Shown here piece by piece: positions 8,417 to 17,961 of a DNA stretch of 64,000 nt (the stretch's first letter is position 1; every line of letters begins with the position of its first letter). The position numbers were made by a program, and so were the translations under genes. Under the pieces are notes generated by a model that was given only the letters and a program-made list of their open reading frames with translations, ran no database searches and had not been told where the DNA came from. The stretch is from the NCBI GenBank assembly GCA_016711485.1, contig JADJSX010000023.1, forward strand, positions 1,443,001-1,507,000, written 5' to 3'. The stretch is from Leptospiraceae bacterium. Lineage in GTDB: Bacteria > Spirochaetota > Leptospiria > Leptospirales > Leptospiraceae.

Positions 8417-8988
8417 TTATTTTATTTTTTCTTATTTTTGCTGAATGCATTTTTGCTGAAGAAAATGCATTAGAGGAATGGAAAAAGTTTGCAAAGTCAA
8501 AAACTGCCGCAGATGTAGTCGAATTCATTCGATGTAATGCAACTGCCGAAATGAACTATAAATCCTGTGATTCTATTTTACCTGAAACTCCACCTTTTTT
8601 CGGGCAACTTGGAATTTTTATTACTATAGTGAACAAAGGCAAAGTGAGAGGATGTTTTGGGGCATTTCGTCATAAAAATACTCAAATTTCAAAAGTAATT
8701 CAAGAATACATTCGTGGAGCACTACGGAATGATCCTCGTTATCCGCCACTCGAACTGGAAGAAATAAAAACAGCATATTTTATCCTTACAATTGCGGACT
8801 CTCCAGTACCTGTGGTTGAAATTGATTCGATTGCACTTGGAAAATATGGAATTTTCCTTGGACAAGAAAATGGTCAAGGGGTGGTATATGTTCCCGGAGA
8901 AATAAAGTCTCATTCAGTTCTCAAAAGAATTATTAAAAAAGAAAAAGTACAAGATGTAAGTGTTTTTAAAGCAATTTTAATTAGGTAA
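8398..8988 (+). CDS. AMMECR1-domain protein with a signal peptide
   Basis: Residues about 1-20 (MGIRILVILFFLIFAECIFA) form a secretory or lipoprotein-like signal. The remainder is an AMMECR1 domain: GKVRGCFGAF (family LRGCIG motif), ALRNDPRYPPL (family DPRFPP motif), AYFILTIADSP and a Gly-rich GVVYVPGEI. AMMECR1 proteins are widespread with no proven biochemical activity and are mostly cytoplasmic, so an exported version is unusual. The ATG at 8398 lies within the upstream STAS gene. The 9-bp gap to the next gene suggests a STAS-AMMECR1-macroglobulin operon. Confidence 0.85.
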   Translation: MGIRILVILFFLIFAECIFAEENALEEWKKFAKSKTAADVVEFIRCNATAEMNYKSCDSILPETPPFFGQLGIFITIVNKGKVRGCFGAFRHKNTQISKVIQEYIRGALRNDPRYPPLELEEIKTAYFILTIADSPVPVVEIDSIALGKYGIFLGQENGQGVVYVPGEIKSHSVLKRIIKKEKVQDVSVFKAILIR

Positions 8989-8997
8989 GAGGTTTGT

Positions 8998-11900
8998 ATG
9001 TATAAAAGTAAAAATGTCAAAGATAATTACGGATGGATCAATAGATTAACTCAATATATCGAGCAAATTCATTTAGGAAATAAAATTCATTATTTTAATT
9101 CTAATAAATTATTCGATATAAATAAAAAGTATTTAAAATATATTTATTCTATCATTCTACTTCAGATTTTTCTGGCAAATTCCATTATTCCGCAAGAAAA
9201 GAAATCTGTGGAAGAAAGTTTTGCTTCTAAAAATACATATGAAGGTTTTGTCTTAGAGGCAAAAACTAAACGTGGAATTGAAAATGCAACAGTTGAAATA
9301 AAAAACCAAAATCTTGGAGTTGGATATTACTCTGTTCAAACCGACAAAAAAGGTTTTTTTCAAATTAAAGATTTTATTCCTGAAATTAATTATAAACTTT
9401 CCGTTCAGGCGAGCGGATACGTAAACTTTACCTCCGATGGACCTATATCTAATTCAAAGGATAAGGCTAAATATTTTCTGCAAAAAGAGGGTGTTTTAAA
9501 TGGAGTTGTAAAAGATTCTCGAGGGAAAAATTTAGAAGCTGTAGAAGTAAAAATTAAATCTGATAATTATTCCTCAATTAATAAAACGATAACTACCACT
9601 ACTAATTCTAAAGGATACTATAAATTTGAGAAATTGCCAGAAGGACCTTACTCAGTTAGTTTTGAAAAGTCTGGACGAATTTCTGAAACGGCAAGAATTA
9701 AAAAAATCAAATCTGGGGAAAAGTTTCATTTGCCAATGCGACTATTTAAAACCGCTTCCCTTTCTGGTTCAGTTATGATTGATGAATTAAATGTACCTGC
9801 TATAGGAATTAACGCTATATTATCCTCTCAAAGAGTCACTCACAGTGCAGTGAGTTTTTCCAATGGAGAGTTTAGAATCGAAGATATTAAACCCGGTAAA
9901 TATACATTAAAAATATCTCATAGGGGATTTCATGAAATCACGAAAGAGGATATTATTATTACCGAAGGTAGGGAGTTAGGAAAGGAAAATTTTATCGTAA
10001 AACCAAAACAACCTGGAATTACAGTCAGTACAAATAAATACGTATTCTCACCCGCCGACAAAATTCAGTTTGATTTAAGGACATTTCGAATTGAAAAAGT
10101 TAATATAAAAGTTTATCAAATTCCGGAAAACTTGCAAGCTGAAATGTTGCTTGTCCAAGATAGTTCTAAGGTCGATGTAAAAGAGAAAAAATTTAAACTT
10201 GTAACGGAATGGGAAGAAACAATGCGTAATTTTCAATTATACGATTGGAATTATATGCAACTTGATTTAAAAGAAAAACTTTCTACAGCAACTTATATGA
10301 TTGAAGTTACTGGAGAGGATAATAAATATAATTCGAAAAAGTTTTTTACAGTTACTTCTACAGGAATTGTTGTAAAGAGATCGATTGATTCTGTATTTGT
10401 TTATGCATCGGATTTAATAACGAATCTTCCGATAGCTGGTGCAAAGTTTTATTTTTATGAAGATGTTCCTGTCGTTACAAAGGATATAAAAAAAGGAACA
10501 TCGGAAACTGAATCTGCGGAAGAAGAAGATTATTCCAATGAAAATTATTCAGATAAACCGGCAAAAATTTCGAATTATAATTACAAATTACTCCAAGAAT
10601 CAAACGCAGATGAATTTGGGGTTTTTCACCTCAAAACGAATAATCCAAATAATATTCTTGTGGTAGCTGTCGGGAAAGATGGGAGTAATGCATTTTCGGA
10701 AACAGGAAAACCAAATTTTTACGCCAGTGAAAAAAATAAATTTTTTATCTATACTGAGCGACCAGTGTATCGTGCGGGAGATACTGTATTCTTTAAAATT
10801 ATTGGTAAAAAAAGTGAAGGTAAATTTTTACCGGATACAAAGGTAAAAATAAAATACGAAATTTTAAATCCGGAAGGAGAAAGTCTTGAAACCAAAGAGG
10901 CTGAGTTAGATGAATGGGGAACTTATAGTGGAGAGTTTAATTCTAAAAACCAAGATGCTCTTGGTGAATATGGAATTTCTGTTACGAAGGGAGAATCGGA
11001 AGTAGGCGTTAGTGGTTCTGCACATTTTTATATTGAACAATATCGTAAACCGGAATATAAAATTGAAATTACTCCATCAGAAAATGCATACGTAAATGGC
11101 GAAACAGCTGAGTTTAAAGTTGAGGCAAAGTATTTTTTTGGTGCTCCTCTTGCAAATGCAAATGTGAGTTATCGATTTTATGAAAATAAATTGAGAGATA
11201 CCAACACAACCTACTGGTGGGAAGAAGAATACGAATCCAATAATTCCTATAATCAAATTCGAATGGAGGGAGATAAGGAGTTAAACGAAAATGGCTTAGC
11301 CTTATTAAAATTTCAATTAGGCAATTATCCTTATGATAGGCAGATTACATTAGAAGCAACCGTGATTGACAAATCAAATGTATCGATCACATCTCGCAAA
11401 ACTATTACGGTGGGACGCGGAAAGTTTTATATCAAAATAAATCCAAAAAATAGTTTTTATTACACAAAAGATAAAAAGGAATTTGAAATTAAAACGTTAG
11501 ACTATGAAGGCAAACCAATAAGTGCGAATGTTACTCTCCAGTTTTTTCGTTATATTTGGAAACCTTGGCAAAGAGTTTATATGCATGAAGAAAAACCTGT
11601 ATTTATACAAAAAATTAATACTGATGAGAAAGGTTATTATAAATTAGAGTTAAACAATGAGTTAGCCACCGCTGGAGAATTCGATATTGTAGCAACGTCT
11701 TCAGATGCTCTTCAAAATCAAATCACCGCTTCTAGAGTGATATGGCTGTATTCTGGAACAAACGATCGAATGGAATCCAAGTTCAAAAATTTGGAATTAA
11801 CTTTAGATAAAACAGCAATTGACAAACCGGGAGAAATTACTGTATTACTGAAAAGTAAATTTGTGGATAATTATGTTTGTCTAACGTTAGAAGGAAGAGA

Positions 11901-14529
11901 TATCTATGATAGAAAAGTTATTAAGATGGAAGGAAACTTACAGGCTGTAAAATTAAATATAAAACCAGAATATGCGCCTAATTTATTCGTAACAGCTACA
12001 ATGCAAAAGAATAGAGCTTTATACACTACAAGTCAAGGTTTAGAATTTCCACATGTAGATACAAAAGTGGTTATAAAGGTTAAAGCGGATAAGGAAAAGT
12101 ATCTTCCAAGGGAAACTGTCCAAGTTGAAATAAATGCTACTACGGAAGATGGAAAACCAGTAGAAGGAGATTTTTCTTTAGGTGTTGTGGATGAGGCAAT
12201 TTACCAAATCCGTGCAGATCATACTTCCTTAATGAATCCATTTTTCTACTCTAAAATTTCTAACTGGGTATCGACTAATTACTCTTATCCGATAACTCTA
12301 TTAGCTGGAACTACTAAAGATGGGAGAGATACCTTAATTAGAGAGAATTTCAAAGACACTGCCTTTTGGAAATCAGACATCCGAACTAAAAAAGACGGGA
12401 AGGCATTACTTAATTTTGAAGTACCTGATAATTTAACAGAATGGCGGTTAACGCTCAGAGGGCATGATAAAGAAGGGCGAGTGGGGGAAACTACAAGTTC
12501 CGTTCTTGTTACACAGGATTTAGTCACAAGAATTGCGAAACCTCGTTTTTTAACAGAGTCAGATCAACTTAGCGTAATAGGTATTGTGAATAACAATTCA
12601 AAAGATGGAATGTTAGAAATTAAAACGGAAATGTTGGTAAATGAAAAAGAAGTAAAACCAGAAGAAAAAGAAAAAATAAGCCTTCCTCCATTTGGTGCAG
12701 CTAAGCAGCATTATCCAATTGTTGTTCCAAATGATGATTCTATAAAATTACAATTTAAAGCATCTGCAAATGATAAAGCTAAAGATGCAATTGTCCACAA
12801 ATTACCTATACATAAAAACGGAATTGCATTTAAAATTGGTGATATAGGGGACTTAGGAGAAAATTCAACTGTAAAACTGGATCCATCTAAGAAGGATAAA
12901 AATATTTCTTCGCATGCAGAGGAATTGGAAATTTCACTAAATCCTAGTCCTATCGAAAAAATATGTGCGGCTAATCAATTTTTGGCGGAATACCCCTATG
13001 GTTGTGTGGAACAAACTTTAAATAAGTTTTTGCCTGCAGTAGAAATTTGGTATTTAGATTCTAAAAAATTTCCATCAATACCGGTTGATTCTAAGTTACC
13101 TGAAAAAGTTAAAGAGGGAGTCAAAAGACTAGAGGAAATGCAGAATGACGATGGAAGTTGGGGATGGTGGAGTGGAGATAGAGGAAATGAATATTTAACT
13201 GGTTATGTAATGGCGGGACTTCATAATCCATATCCTAGAAATGTAATTTTTGATACAGAGGTAAATGAAAAAATTAGTTTTTCATTTGAACCTACAGAAA
13301 CAATAAATAAAGGAAAAGTGGCAATTCAAAGAATGCTTTCTAATCCACAGAATATGGAAGATGATGCAAGAGCATATTTATTGTATGCCGCAAGTATCTA
13401 TGGACTTTGGAGTCCTTCCTCTTTTGAAAAATTAATTAAAAAAGATTCTTTGAGTCCGTATGCCGGAGCGTTTTTAATTCGAGCATTAGTGCATTTAGAA
13501 CCTAAAGCATTTTCAAAAGACGGAGAAAAACAAGTATCCGAACTTAAAAAACAAATTCCAAGTTTATTAAATAAATTAAAATCTATGCAGAAAAAAGATA
13601 AAAAAGGTATTTATTTTGAAAATACAGAAGGTTCTTATTATAGCTGGCAGGGAGGCAATACTGAAGTTACTGCTCATGTACTTTCTACTCTTTTAGATGT
13701 GGAGGATAATACGAGTTTACCTGCAAGTCTAATGAGTTCTATTCAAAAGAGAAGTAGTGGAGGACTTTGGAGTTCTACAAAGGAAACTGCTACAGTAATA
13801 TCTGCGATTACGAAGTATATTCAGAAAAAAGGCGGGGAATTTTCTTCCAACGGTAAAGTAGATTTTGCTCTCAATGGAAAACCGTTAACGAGTATTGAAT
13901 ACGACACATCTAAGACCTCACGTGATTTAAAAAAATATGTTCCTCTGAAAGAAAAAAAAGATATTTTTGTGATTTCAGCCACAGGAACTAAATCATCGGA
14001 TATAAGTTTTGATTTAGCATTAAAGGGAACTCTAAAGTTTAAAGATAAGGATTTATTGAGTCAGGATACTCAAACAAGTATTCAATCTTTAAAAAACGGA
14101 CTGTCACTCAAACGAAGTTTTCATTCTGTTAAACGAGTAAGAGATCTAAATAATCTAGAATATTTAGTTCCTCACACACTCTTAGGCGGTAAACTCCAAG
14201 TTGGCGAAGAACTTTTAGTAAAACTCCAATTCAAAGCAGAGAAAGATTATGAGTATTTGCTTCTAGAAGATTTTTTACCTTCTGGATTTGAAGTTACTAA
14301 ATCGGATGCGTACGAGGGTATTAAGTATTATACGCATTCAGAGAGAAGAGATGAAAAAATGGCTTTTTTCTTTAGTAAAATCAAAAAAGGAAAAGTTTAT
14401 GAAATAGCCTATATGATTCGGGCGGAACTTCCTGGTAGTTTCAATGTAAAACCTTCTCGAATGGAATGTATGTATGCTCCAGAAATTCAAGGATTTAGTC
14501 TTCCCGAAAAATTAACTGTAGAGAAGTAA
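8998..14529 (+). CDS. Bacterial alpha-2-macroglobulin with intact thioester and N-terminal carboxypeptidase-regulatory-like repeats
   Basis: This 1843-residue exported protein has an atypically long N-terminus whose hydrophobic stretch (about 42-62) probably acts as the signal or anchor. Three CarboxypepD_reg/Cna-B-like beta-sandwich repeats follow (about 75-325, each with a GxF/Y-x-I/F-x-x-(I/L)xPG/EG(K/P)Y pattern). The MG domains then lead to an A2M family core with a bait-like region and ALPHA-2-type VPDNLTEWRLTLRG near residue 1140. The thioester motif YPYGCVEQ places Cys at 1336 and Gln at 1339. The family traps proteases in the periplasm. The pbpC gene that often accompanies such proteins in enterobacteria is absent here. 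Confidence 0.93.
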   Translation: MYKSKNVKDNYGWINRLTQYIEQIHLGNKIHYFNSNKLFDINKKYLKYIYSIILLQIFLANSIIPQEKKSVEESFASKNTYEGFVLEAKTKRGIENATVEIKNQNLGVGYYSVQTDKKGFFQIKDFIPEINYKLSVQASGYVNFTSDGPISNSKDKAKYFLQKEGVLNGVVKDSRGKNLEAVEVKIKSDNYSSINKTITTTTNSKGYYKFEKLPEGPYSVSFEKSGRISETARIKKIKSGEKFHLPMRLFKTASLSGSVMIDELNVPAIGINAILSSQRVTHSAVSFSNGEFRIEDIKPGKYTLKISHRGFHEITKEDIIITEGRELGKENFIVKPKQPGITVSTNKYVFSPADKIQFDLRTFRIEKVNIKVYQIPENLQAEMLLVQDSSKVDVKEKKFKLVTEWEETMRNFQLYDWNYMQLDLKEKLSTATYMIEVTGEDNKYNSKKFFTVTSTGIVVKRSIDSVFVYASDLITNLPIAGAKFYFYEDVPVVTKDIKKGTSETESAEEEDYSNENYSDKPAKISNYNYKLLQESNADEFGVFHLKTNNPNNILVVAVGKDGSNAFSETGKPNFYASEKNKFFIYTERPVYRAGDTVFFKIIGKKSEGKFLPDTKVKIKYEILNPEGESLETKEAELDEWGTYSGEFNSKNQDALGEYGISVTKGESEVGVSGSAHFYIEQYRKPEYKIEITPSENAYVNGETAEFKVEAKYFFGAPLANANVSYRFYENKLRDTNTTYWWEEEYESNNSYNQIRMEGDKELNENGLALLKFQLGNYPYDRQITLEATVIDKSNVSITSRKTITVGRGKFYIKINPKNSFYYTKDKKEFEIKTLDYEGKPISANVTLQFFRYIWKPWQRVYMHEEKPVFIQKINTDEKGYYKLELNNELATAGEFDIVATSSDALQNQITASRVIWLYSGTNDRMESKFKNLELTLDKTAIDKPGEITVLLKSKFVDNYVCLTLEGRDIYDRKVIKMEGNLQAVKLNIKPEYAPNLFVTATMQKNRALYTTSQGLEFPHVDTKVVIKVKADKEKYLPRETVQVEINATTEDGKPVEGDFSLGVVDEAIYQIRADHTSLMNPFFYSKISNWVSTNYSYPITLLAGTTKDGRDTLIRENFKDTAFWKSDIRTKKDGKALLNFEVPDNLTEWRLTLRGHDKEGRVGETTSSVLVTQDLVTRIAKPRFLTESDQLSVIGIVNNNSKDGMLEIKTEMLVNEKEVKPEEKEKISLPPFGAAKQHYPIVVPNDDSIKLQFKASANDKAKDAIVHKLPIHKNGIAFKIGDIGDLGENSTVKLDPSKKDKNISSHAEELEISLNPSPIEKICAANQFLAEYPYGCVEQTLNKFLPAVEIWYLDSKKFPSIPVDSKLPEKVKEGVKRLEEMQNDDGSWGWWSGDRGNEYLTGYVMAGLHNPYPRNVIFDTEVNEKISFSFEPTETINKGKVAIQRMLSNPQNMEDDARAYLLYAASIYGLWSPSSFEKLIKKDSLSPYAGAFLIRALVHLEPKAFSKDGEKQVSELKKQIPSLLNKLKSMQKKDKKGIYFENTEGSYYSWQGGNTEVTAHVLSTLLDVEDNTSLPASLMSSIQKRSSGGLWSSTKETATVISAITKYIQKKGGEFSSNGKVDFALNGKPLTSIEYDTSKTSRDLKKYVPLKEKKDIFVISATGTKSSDISFDLALKGTLKFKDKDLLSQDTQTSIQSLKNGLSLKRSFHSVKRVRDLNNLEYLVPHTLLGGKLQVGEELLVKLQFKAEKDYEYLLLEDFLPSGFEVTKSDAYEGIKYYTHSERRDEKMAFFFSKIKKGKVYEIAYMIRAELPGSFNVKPSRMECMYAPEIQGFSLPEKLTVEK

Positions 14530-14540
14530 TCACTTATTTT

Positions 14541-14566
14541 AGAAGCACAGAACAAGCTGTGCTTCT
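14541..14566 (+). terminator. Hairpin terminator after the macroglobulin gene
   Basis: A perfect 10-bp stem (AGAAGCACAG with CTGTGCTTCT) with a 6-nt loop lies 11 bp after the stop codon. The following tract AAAGTGGTTTTAG is only weakly T-rich, so it may be an inefficient terminator or an mRNA-stabilising hairpin. Confidence 0.55.
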
Positions 14567-14725
14567 AAAGTGGTTTTAGTTACGCCATATCCCGCCTTTT
14601 GCCGATAGTTTTAAGCAGGTATAGCCAAAAAATAAGTTTTTTTTCACAAATTCTTGTGGAAATCTAAAGAACATAAAATATTTTGTATCCGAAAAAATGA
14701 GATTAGAGGAGAAAGTTATTCGGCA

Positions 14726-16477
14726 ATGAATAAATCAGGTACACTTGTAAACAAAATAATTAACTTGGGTTGGGTCATATTTGCAGGAATATTTTTTTGG
14801 GTGAATACCTTTTCCCTTTTTTCCAATCACAAAGAATTTACCTATAAACCTTCTATAGGATTAGATATCGCAACCGATTTACCGGCGAGCGATAGTTTTG
14901 GTGACAATCTAATCACGGAACGTGAGTTTCATGACCCTTTATTTCCTCATAGAAGAATCCCACTTTCAAGACATGGAGTATTTGCTTCGGATGAAAGTGA
15001 TGGTTTAGTAGATGTAGACAATGTAAAAACTCCAAAAGAAAGACTTGAAAAAGACTTTTTAAATCAAGGGTATGAAGACGACTTAGCCATGTTAGCCGGT
15101 GAAGCACATTTTGGAAATTGTTTAAACGGTGTTTTTACAATGAACTACGATGGATTTTCCTGCTGTTGCGGATATGGAAAAGAAAGTTGTCAGGGTAAGT
15201 CCCGAATATCGTTTGGATTTCCTGCTTTACCGGTAGATGAATTTGGTAGAAGAGGGGAACTTCCAGGATACGTTCGTGCAGTGATTGATTCAAGATGGTA
15301 CAGATCTGGCGCACCAGGTACACAAAATAAAAATCGTTATTTAAATAAGAACTTAGATTTTAATAGTGCAGAAATTCAAAGTTCTATCAAATTTTTACCA
15401 ACTCACTTACAGTGGAGATATATTCTCAATAAAAATTTCGATCCGAATTCTAATAAACCAGAAAGTCTAAAAAACTTAGTTGCCTATTGCAAAGGAGAAA
15501 ATGGAACACCTTGGGACGAGGATTATCCTGAAAATCATCCAAGGAAAATGCTTTCGCCAAATCCTAATGATCCGCTAGGTAAGGATTACAAAATTTACGT
15601 TCCTAAGGATACACCTAACGGTAGTCCTACATGGTTACCTAATCCGAGGGCTCCTTTTGATGCATGTATCCGTCCTTACGACACAAAAGATGTATCGGGT
15701 AGACGTGTGTATTCCTCAGACTTACACGATGCGTATGCAATTGCAGAAGACTATTGTTTTAATAAACTTCCTCCTGTACCACATATGACTACTAACGGTA
15801 TTTTTCAGGATAAACAAGGCAGGCATGCACGTTGGAACCACTACTCCGAAAGGTATGAAACGTTCGGAACTGATAGTAAAACAAAAGAGTCATTTGATCA
15901 TAGATTTAAAATAAAACACAGTAATACGTTTTTTCATTATAGAGCAAATTTACCATCTGCTAATCGTTATGGTTTTGAATTTACATGTATTTTAGAAGTA
16001 GCTCGACCATTTGAACTAGAAGTGCAGCATGTAGATCCATGCCCTCCTTTGGTAAAATATTCCAATCGCGGAAGAAGTCCAGATTCTAAAAACTGTTTAC
16101 AATCGGAAGGTTATGAATACCATGATACTCACAACGCCTATGGCCCTGTGTACATTACAAAAGATTCAAATGCTCCAAACGGACTTCGGATAGCTAGTAG
16201 CAATGAGTATCCTCCAGAAAAACGTCCTAGTTTTTTTGGTGAAGACGGTTCCCCTAATATGAATTGTGTGGATACCAAAAGAAAATGTCTTAGAAATGAC
16301 AAGTGGTCAAAAAAATGTACGAAAGATGGTAGAAATACCGGAGACACTTCTGTTGTATTTCCTCCAGAACATGAAGCAAAAGCAAATGCATGGGACACTA
16401 ACAATATCCCAAGACATGAGCATACTGCTTGTAAACCGCTAGAGTGGGATTTTTTCGCAAAACAATACGAAAATTAA
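14726..16477 (+). CDS. Cysteine-rich secreted protein of unknown function
   Basis: I do not recognise this family. The ATG at 14726 is preferred over an in-frame TTG at 14654 because a GAGGAG ribosome-binding sequence lies 14-19 bp upstream of it and a signal-like hydrophobic segment (IINLGWVIFAGIFFWV) follows directly. The mature part is hydrophilic, rich in Pro, Asn, Asp and aromatic residues, and carries many Cys, including CCCGYGKESC near residue 145 and several in the C-terminal 100 residues. It is therefore probably disulfide-bonded outside the cytoplasm. It follows the macroglobulin gene on the same strand after a hairpin and may be a functional partner, but that is only positional. 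Confidence 0.6.
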   Translation: MNKSGTLVNKIINLGWVIFAGIFFWVNTFSLFSNHKEFTYKPSIGLDIATDLPASDSFGDNLITEREFHDPLFPHRRIPLSRHGVFASDESDGLVDVDNVKTPKERLEKDFLNQGYEDDLAMLAGEAHFGNCLNGVFTMNYDGFSCCCGYGKESCQGKSRISFGFPALPVDEFGRRGELPGYVRAVIDSRWYRSGAPGTQNKNRYLNKNLDFNSAEIQSSIKFLPTHLQWRYILNKNFDPNSNKPESLKNLVAYCKGENGTPWDEDYPENHPRKMLSPNPNDPLGKDYKIYVPKDTPNGSPTWLPNPRAPFDACIRPYDTKDVSGRRVYSSDLHDAYAIAEDYCFNKLPPVPHMTTNGIFQDKQGRHARWNHYSERYETFGTDSKTKESFDHRFKIKHSNTFFHYRANLPSANRYGFEFTCILEVARPFELEVQHVDPCPPLVKYSNRGRSPDSKNCLQSEGYEYHDTHNAYGPVYITKDSNAPNGLRIASSNEYPPEKRPSFFGEDGSPNMNCVDTKRKCLRNDKWSKKCTKDGRNTGDTSVVFPPEHEAKANAWDTNNIPRHEHTACKPLEWDFFAKQYEN

Positions 16478-16483
16478 AAATAT

Positions 16484-17683
16484 CTACTCACTAGATACCG
16501 TTTTTAAACGAGTTGAAATCAGTATGGCAACTATCGTTGATATACTGGCAACAATTCCGACTGTTGGAAATTCTGCCAGTTGACCATCGGCAGTTTTCTG
16601 GATGATTACCCCGGAAAGACTTGCAGCTAGACCAGAGGCAATTTGTTGGACAGAAGATACCATACTCATAAAACTTCCTCTATTTAAAGGATGAACACTT
16701 GCTGTAATCATCGCCATAGCAGGTGTAAATCGTCCTGAAACAAATACAAAAAAGCAAGTAGTTACAGAAAGAGTAATATAAAGGGGTACTTTGGGTAAAT
16801 TGGTTAGAGCCAAAATTGGTAAAATAGAAATAATTGCAATAATCGCAAAAATTAAGGGTTTACCAAACTTATCCGCTAGACTGCCGATGATGCGTGCGGT
16901 AAATACGGTAAATCCACCACCTAAAATATATAAATAACTGAGTTCAGTATTCGTAATACCGACATTCGCTACAAGGTATGGTGCAATAAATGGAATCACT
17001 GAAAAACCACCAAACATCATCATTGTAATTAATGCAAATGCGGTTAGATGGTTTTTATTCAAAAACAATGTCTCTAACGTTTTTAGTGGATGTTTTGCAA
17101 AGGAAGAAAGATGTCCTTTTACGGAAGGTGTATAAAAATGCGCAAAAACCAAAGTTACTGCACTAAAGCCAAATAGGGCAAAGAAAGGAGCATTCCAATT
17201 AAAAATCTCAGCAAGCCAAAGCCCAACAGGAACTCCGATAACAGACGCAAGAGAAAATGCAGACATTATAATACCAGTCGCCTTACCCCTTCTATCGTAA
17301 GGAATCAAATCTCCAACTATCGCAAATATAATTGCTCCGGTTAGTCCCCCAAATGCTCCCGCCATAATCCTTGCAGCCATAAGGAGCGGATAAGTATGAA
17401 CTACCCCACAAATTAATGTAGCTACAGTAAGTCCCGCATAACAAGTATTAAGCGCAATTCTTCGATCAAATCTATCTAGGAAAAAAGCACCTAAAATTCC
17501 AGAAATCCCTGCACTAAATGCGTAAGAAGATACTAAAAATCCAAATTCAGCCGGGCTTATTTTAAATACATCCATGAGCCTTGGGCTAAGTGGCATCATG
17601 ATTACAAAGTCTAGAATATTCGAAAATTGAATACAGGCAAGTAGAAGCAATAGTTGCCATTCTTTTATTTTTGTGGGTAACAT
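16484..17683 (-). CDS. Major facilitator superfamily transporter (DHA1-type drug/H+ antiporter-like)
   Basis: This 399-residue integral membrane protein has about 12 hydrophobic segments. The loop between helices 2 and 3 reads GAFFLDRFDRR, the MFS motif A position, and helix 5 contains a VGVPVG-like antiporter motif (SVIGVPVGLWLAE). These place it near the Bcr/AraJ-type DHA1 exporters. The substrate cannot be predicted. Its ATG overlaps the stop of xseB by one base, so it is translationally coupled to the xse genes, a context that does not suggest a specific substrate. Confidence 0.85.
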   Translation of the reverse strand: MLPTKIKEWQLLLLLACIQFSNILDFVIMMPLSPRLMDVFKISPAEFGFLVSSYAFSAGISGILGAFFLDRFDRRIALNTCYAGLTVATLICGVVHTYPLLMAARIMAGAFGGLTGAIIFAIVGDLIPYDRRGKATGIIMSAFSLASVIGVPVGLWLAEIFNWNAPFFALFGFSAVTLVFAHFYTPSVKGHLSSFAKHPLKTLETLFLNKNHLTAFALITMMMFGGFSVIPFIAPYLVANVGITNTELSYLYILGGGFTVFTARIIGSLADKFGKPLIFAIIAIISILPILALTNLPKVPLYITLSVTTCFFVFVSGRFTPAMAMITASVHPLNRGSFMSMVSSVQQIASGLAASLSGVIIQKTADGQLAEFPTVGIVASISTIVAILISTRLKTVSSE

Positions 17684-17961
17684 TAAAACAGAATTTCTTC
17701 CTTGGATTTCTTGTCTTTTTCTTTTTGTTCTCGAATTGCACTTTCTTTAACAATCTTACCGTCTGGTGATTTTGCTAGGAATTCAATTTTGCCTTCTGCT
17801 TCTTTTAATCTTTCTGTGCAGATTTTTTTTAAATCCATTCCTCTTTCATAGGCTTTGATGGAATCTTCTAAAGTTAGTTGCCCTCGTTCTAATTTTTCTG
17901 CTATTTGTTCCAATTCATTGAGTGCTTCTTCAAAAGAGATATCTTTTTCTTTTGCTGCCAT
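17683..17961 (-). CDS. xseB: Exodeoxyribonuclease VII small subunit
   Basis: This small coiled protein of 92 residues has the XseB signature SFEEALNELEQIAEKLERGQLTLEDSIKAYERGMDL. XseB binds the large subunit XseA to form exonuclease VII, which degrades single-stranded DNA to oligonucleotides. The C-terminal tail is extended and Lys/Glu-rich (KEKDKKSKEE) relative to the usual about 80 residues. It starts directly after the xseA stop. Confidence 0.95.
   Translation of the reverse strand: MAAKEKDISFEEALNELEQIAEKLERGQLTLEDSIKAYERGMDLKKICTERLKEAEGKIEFLAKSPDGKIVKESAIREQKEKDKKSKEEILF

Noticed and set aside
17683..17961. A conserved plus-strand ORF across the xseB-xseA junction
   Set aside because: It is the shadow of xseB/xseA codons and lacks a start signal.
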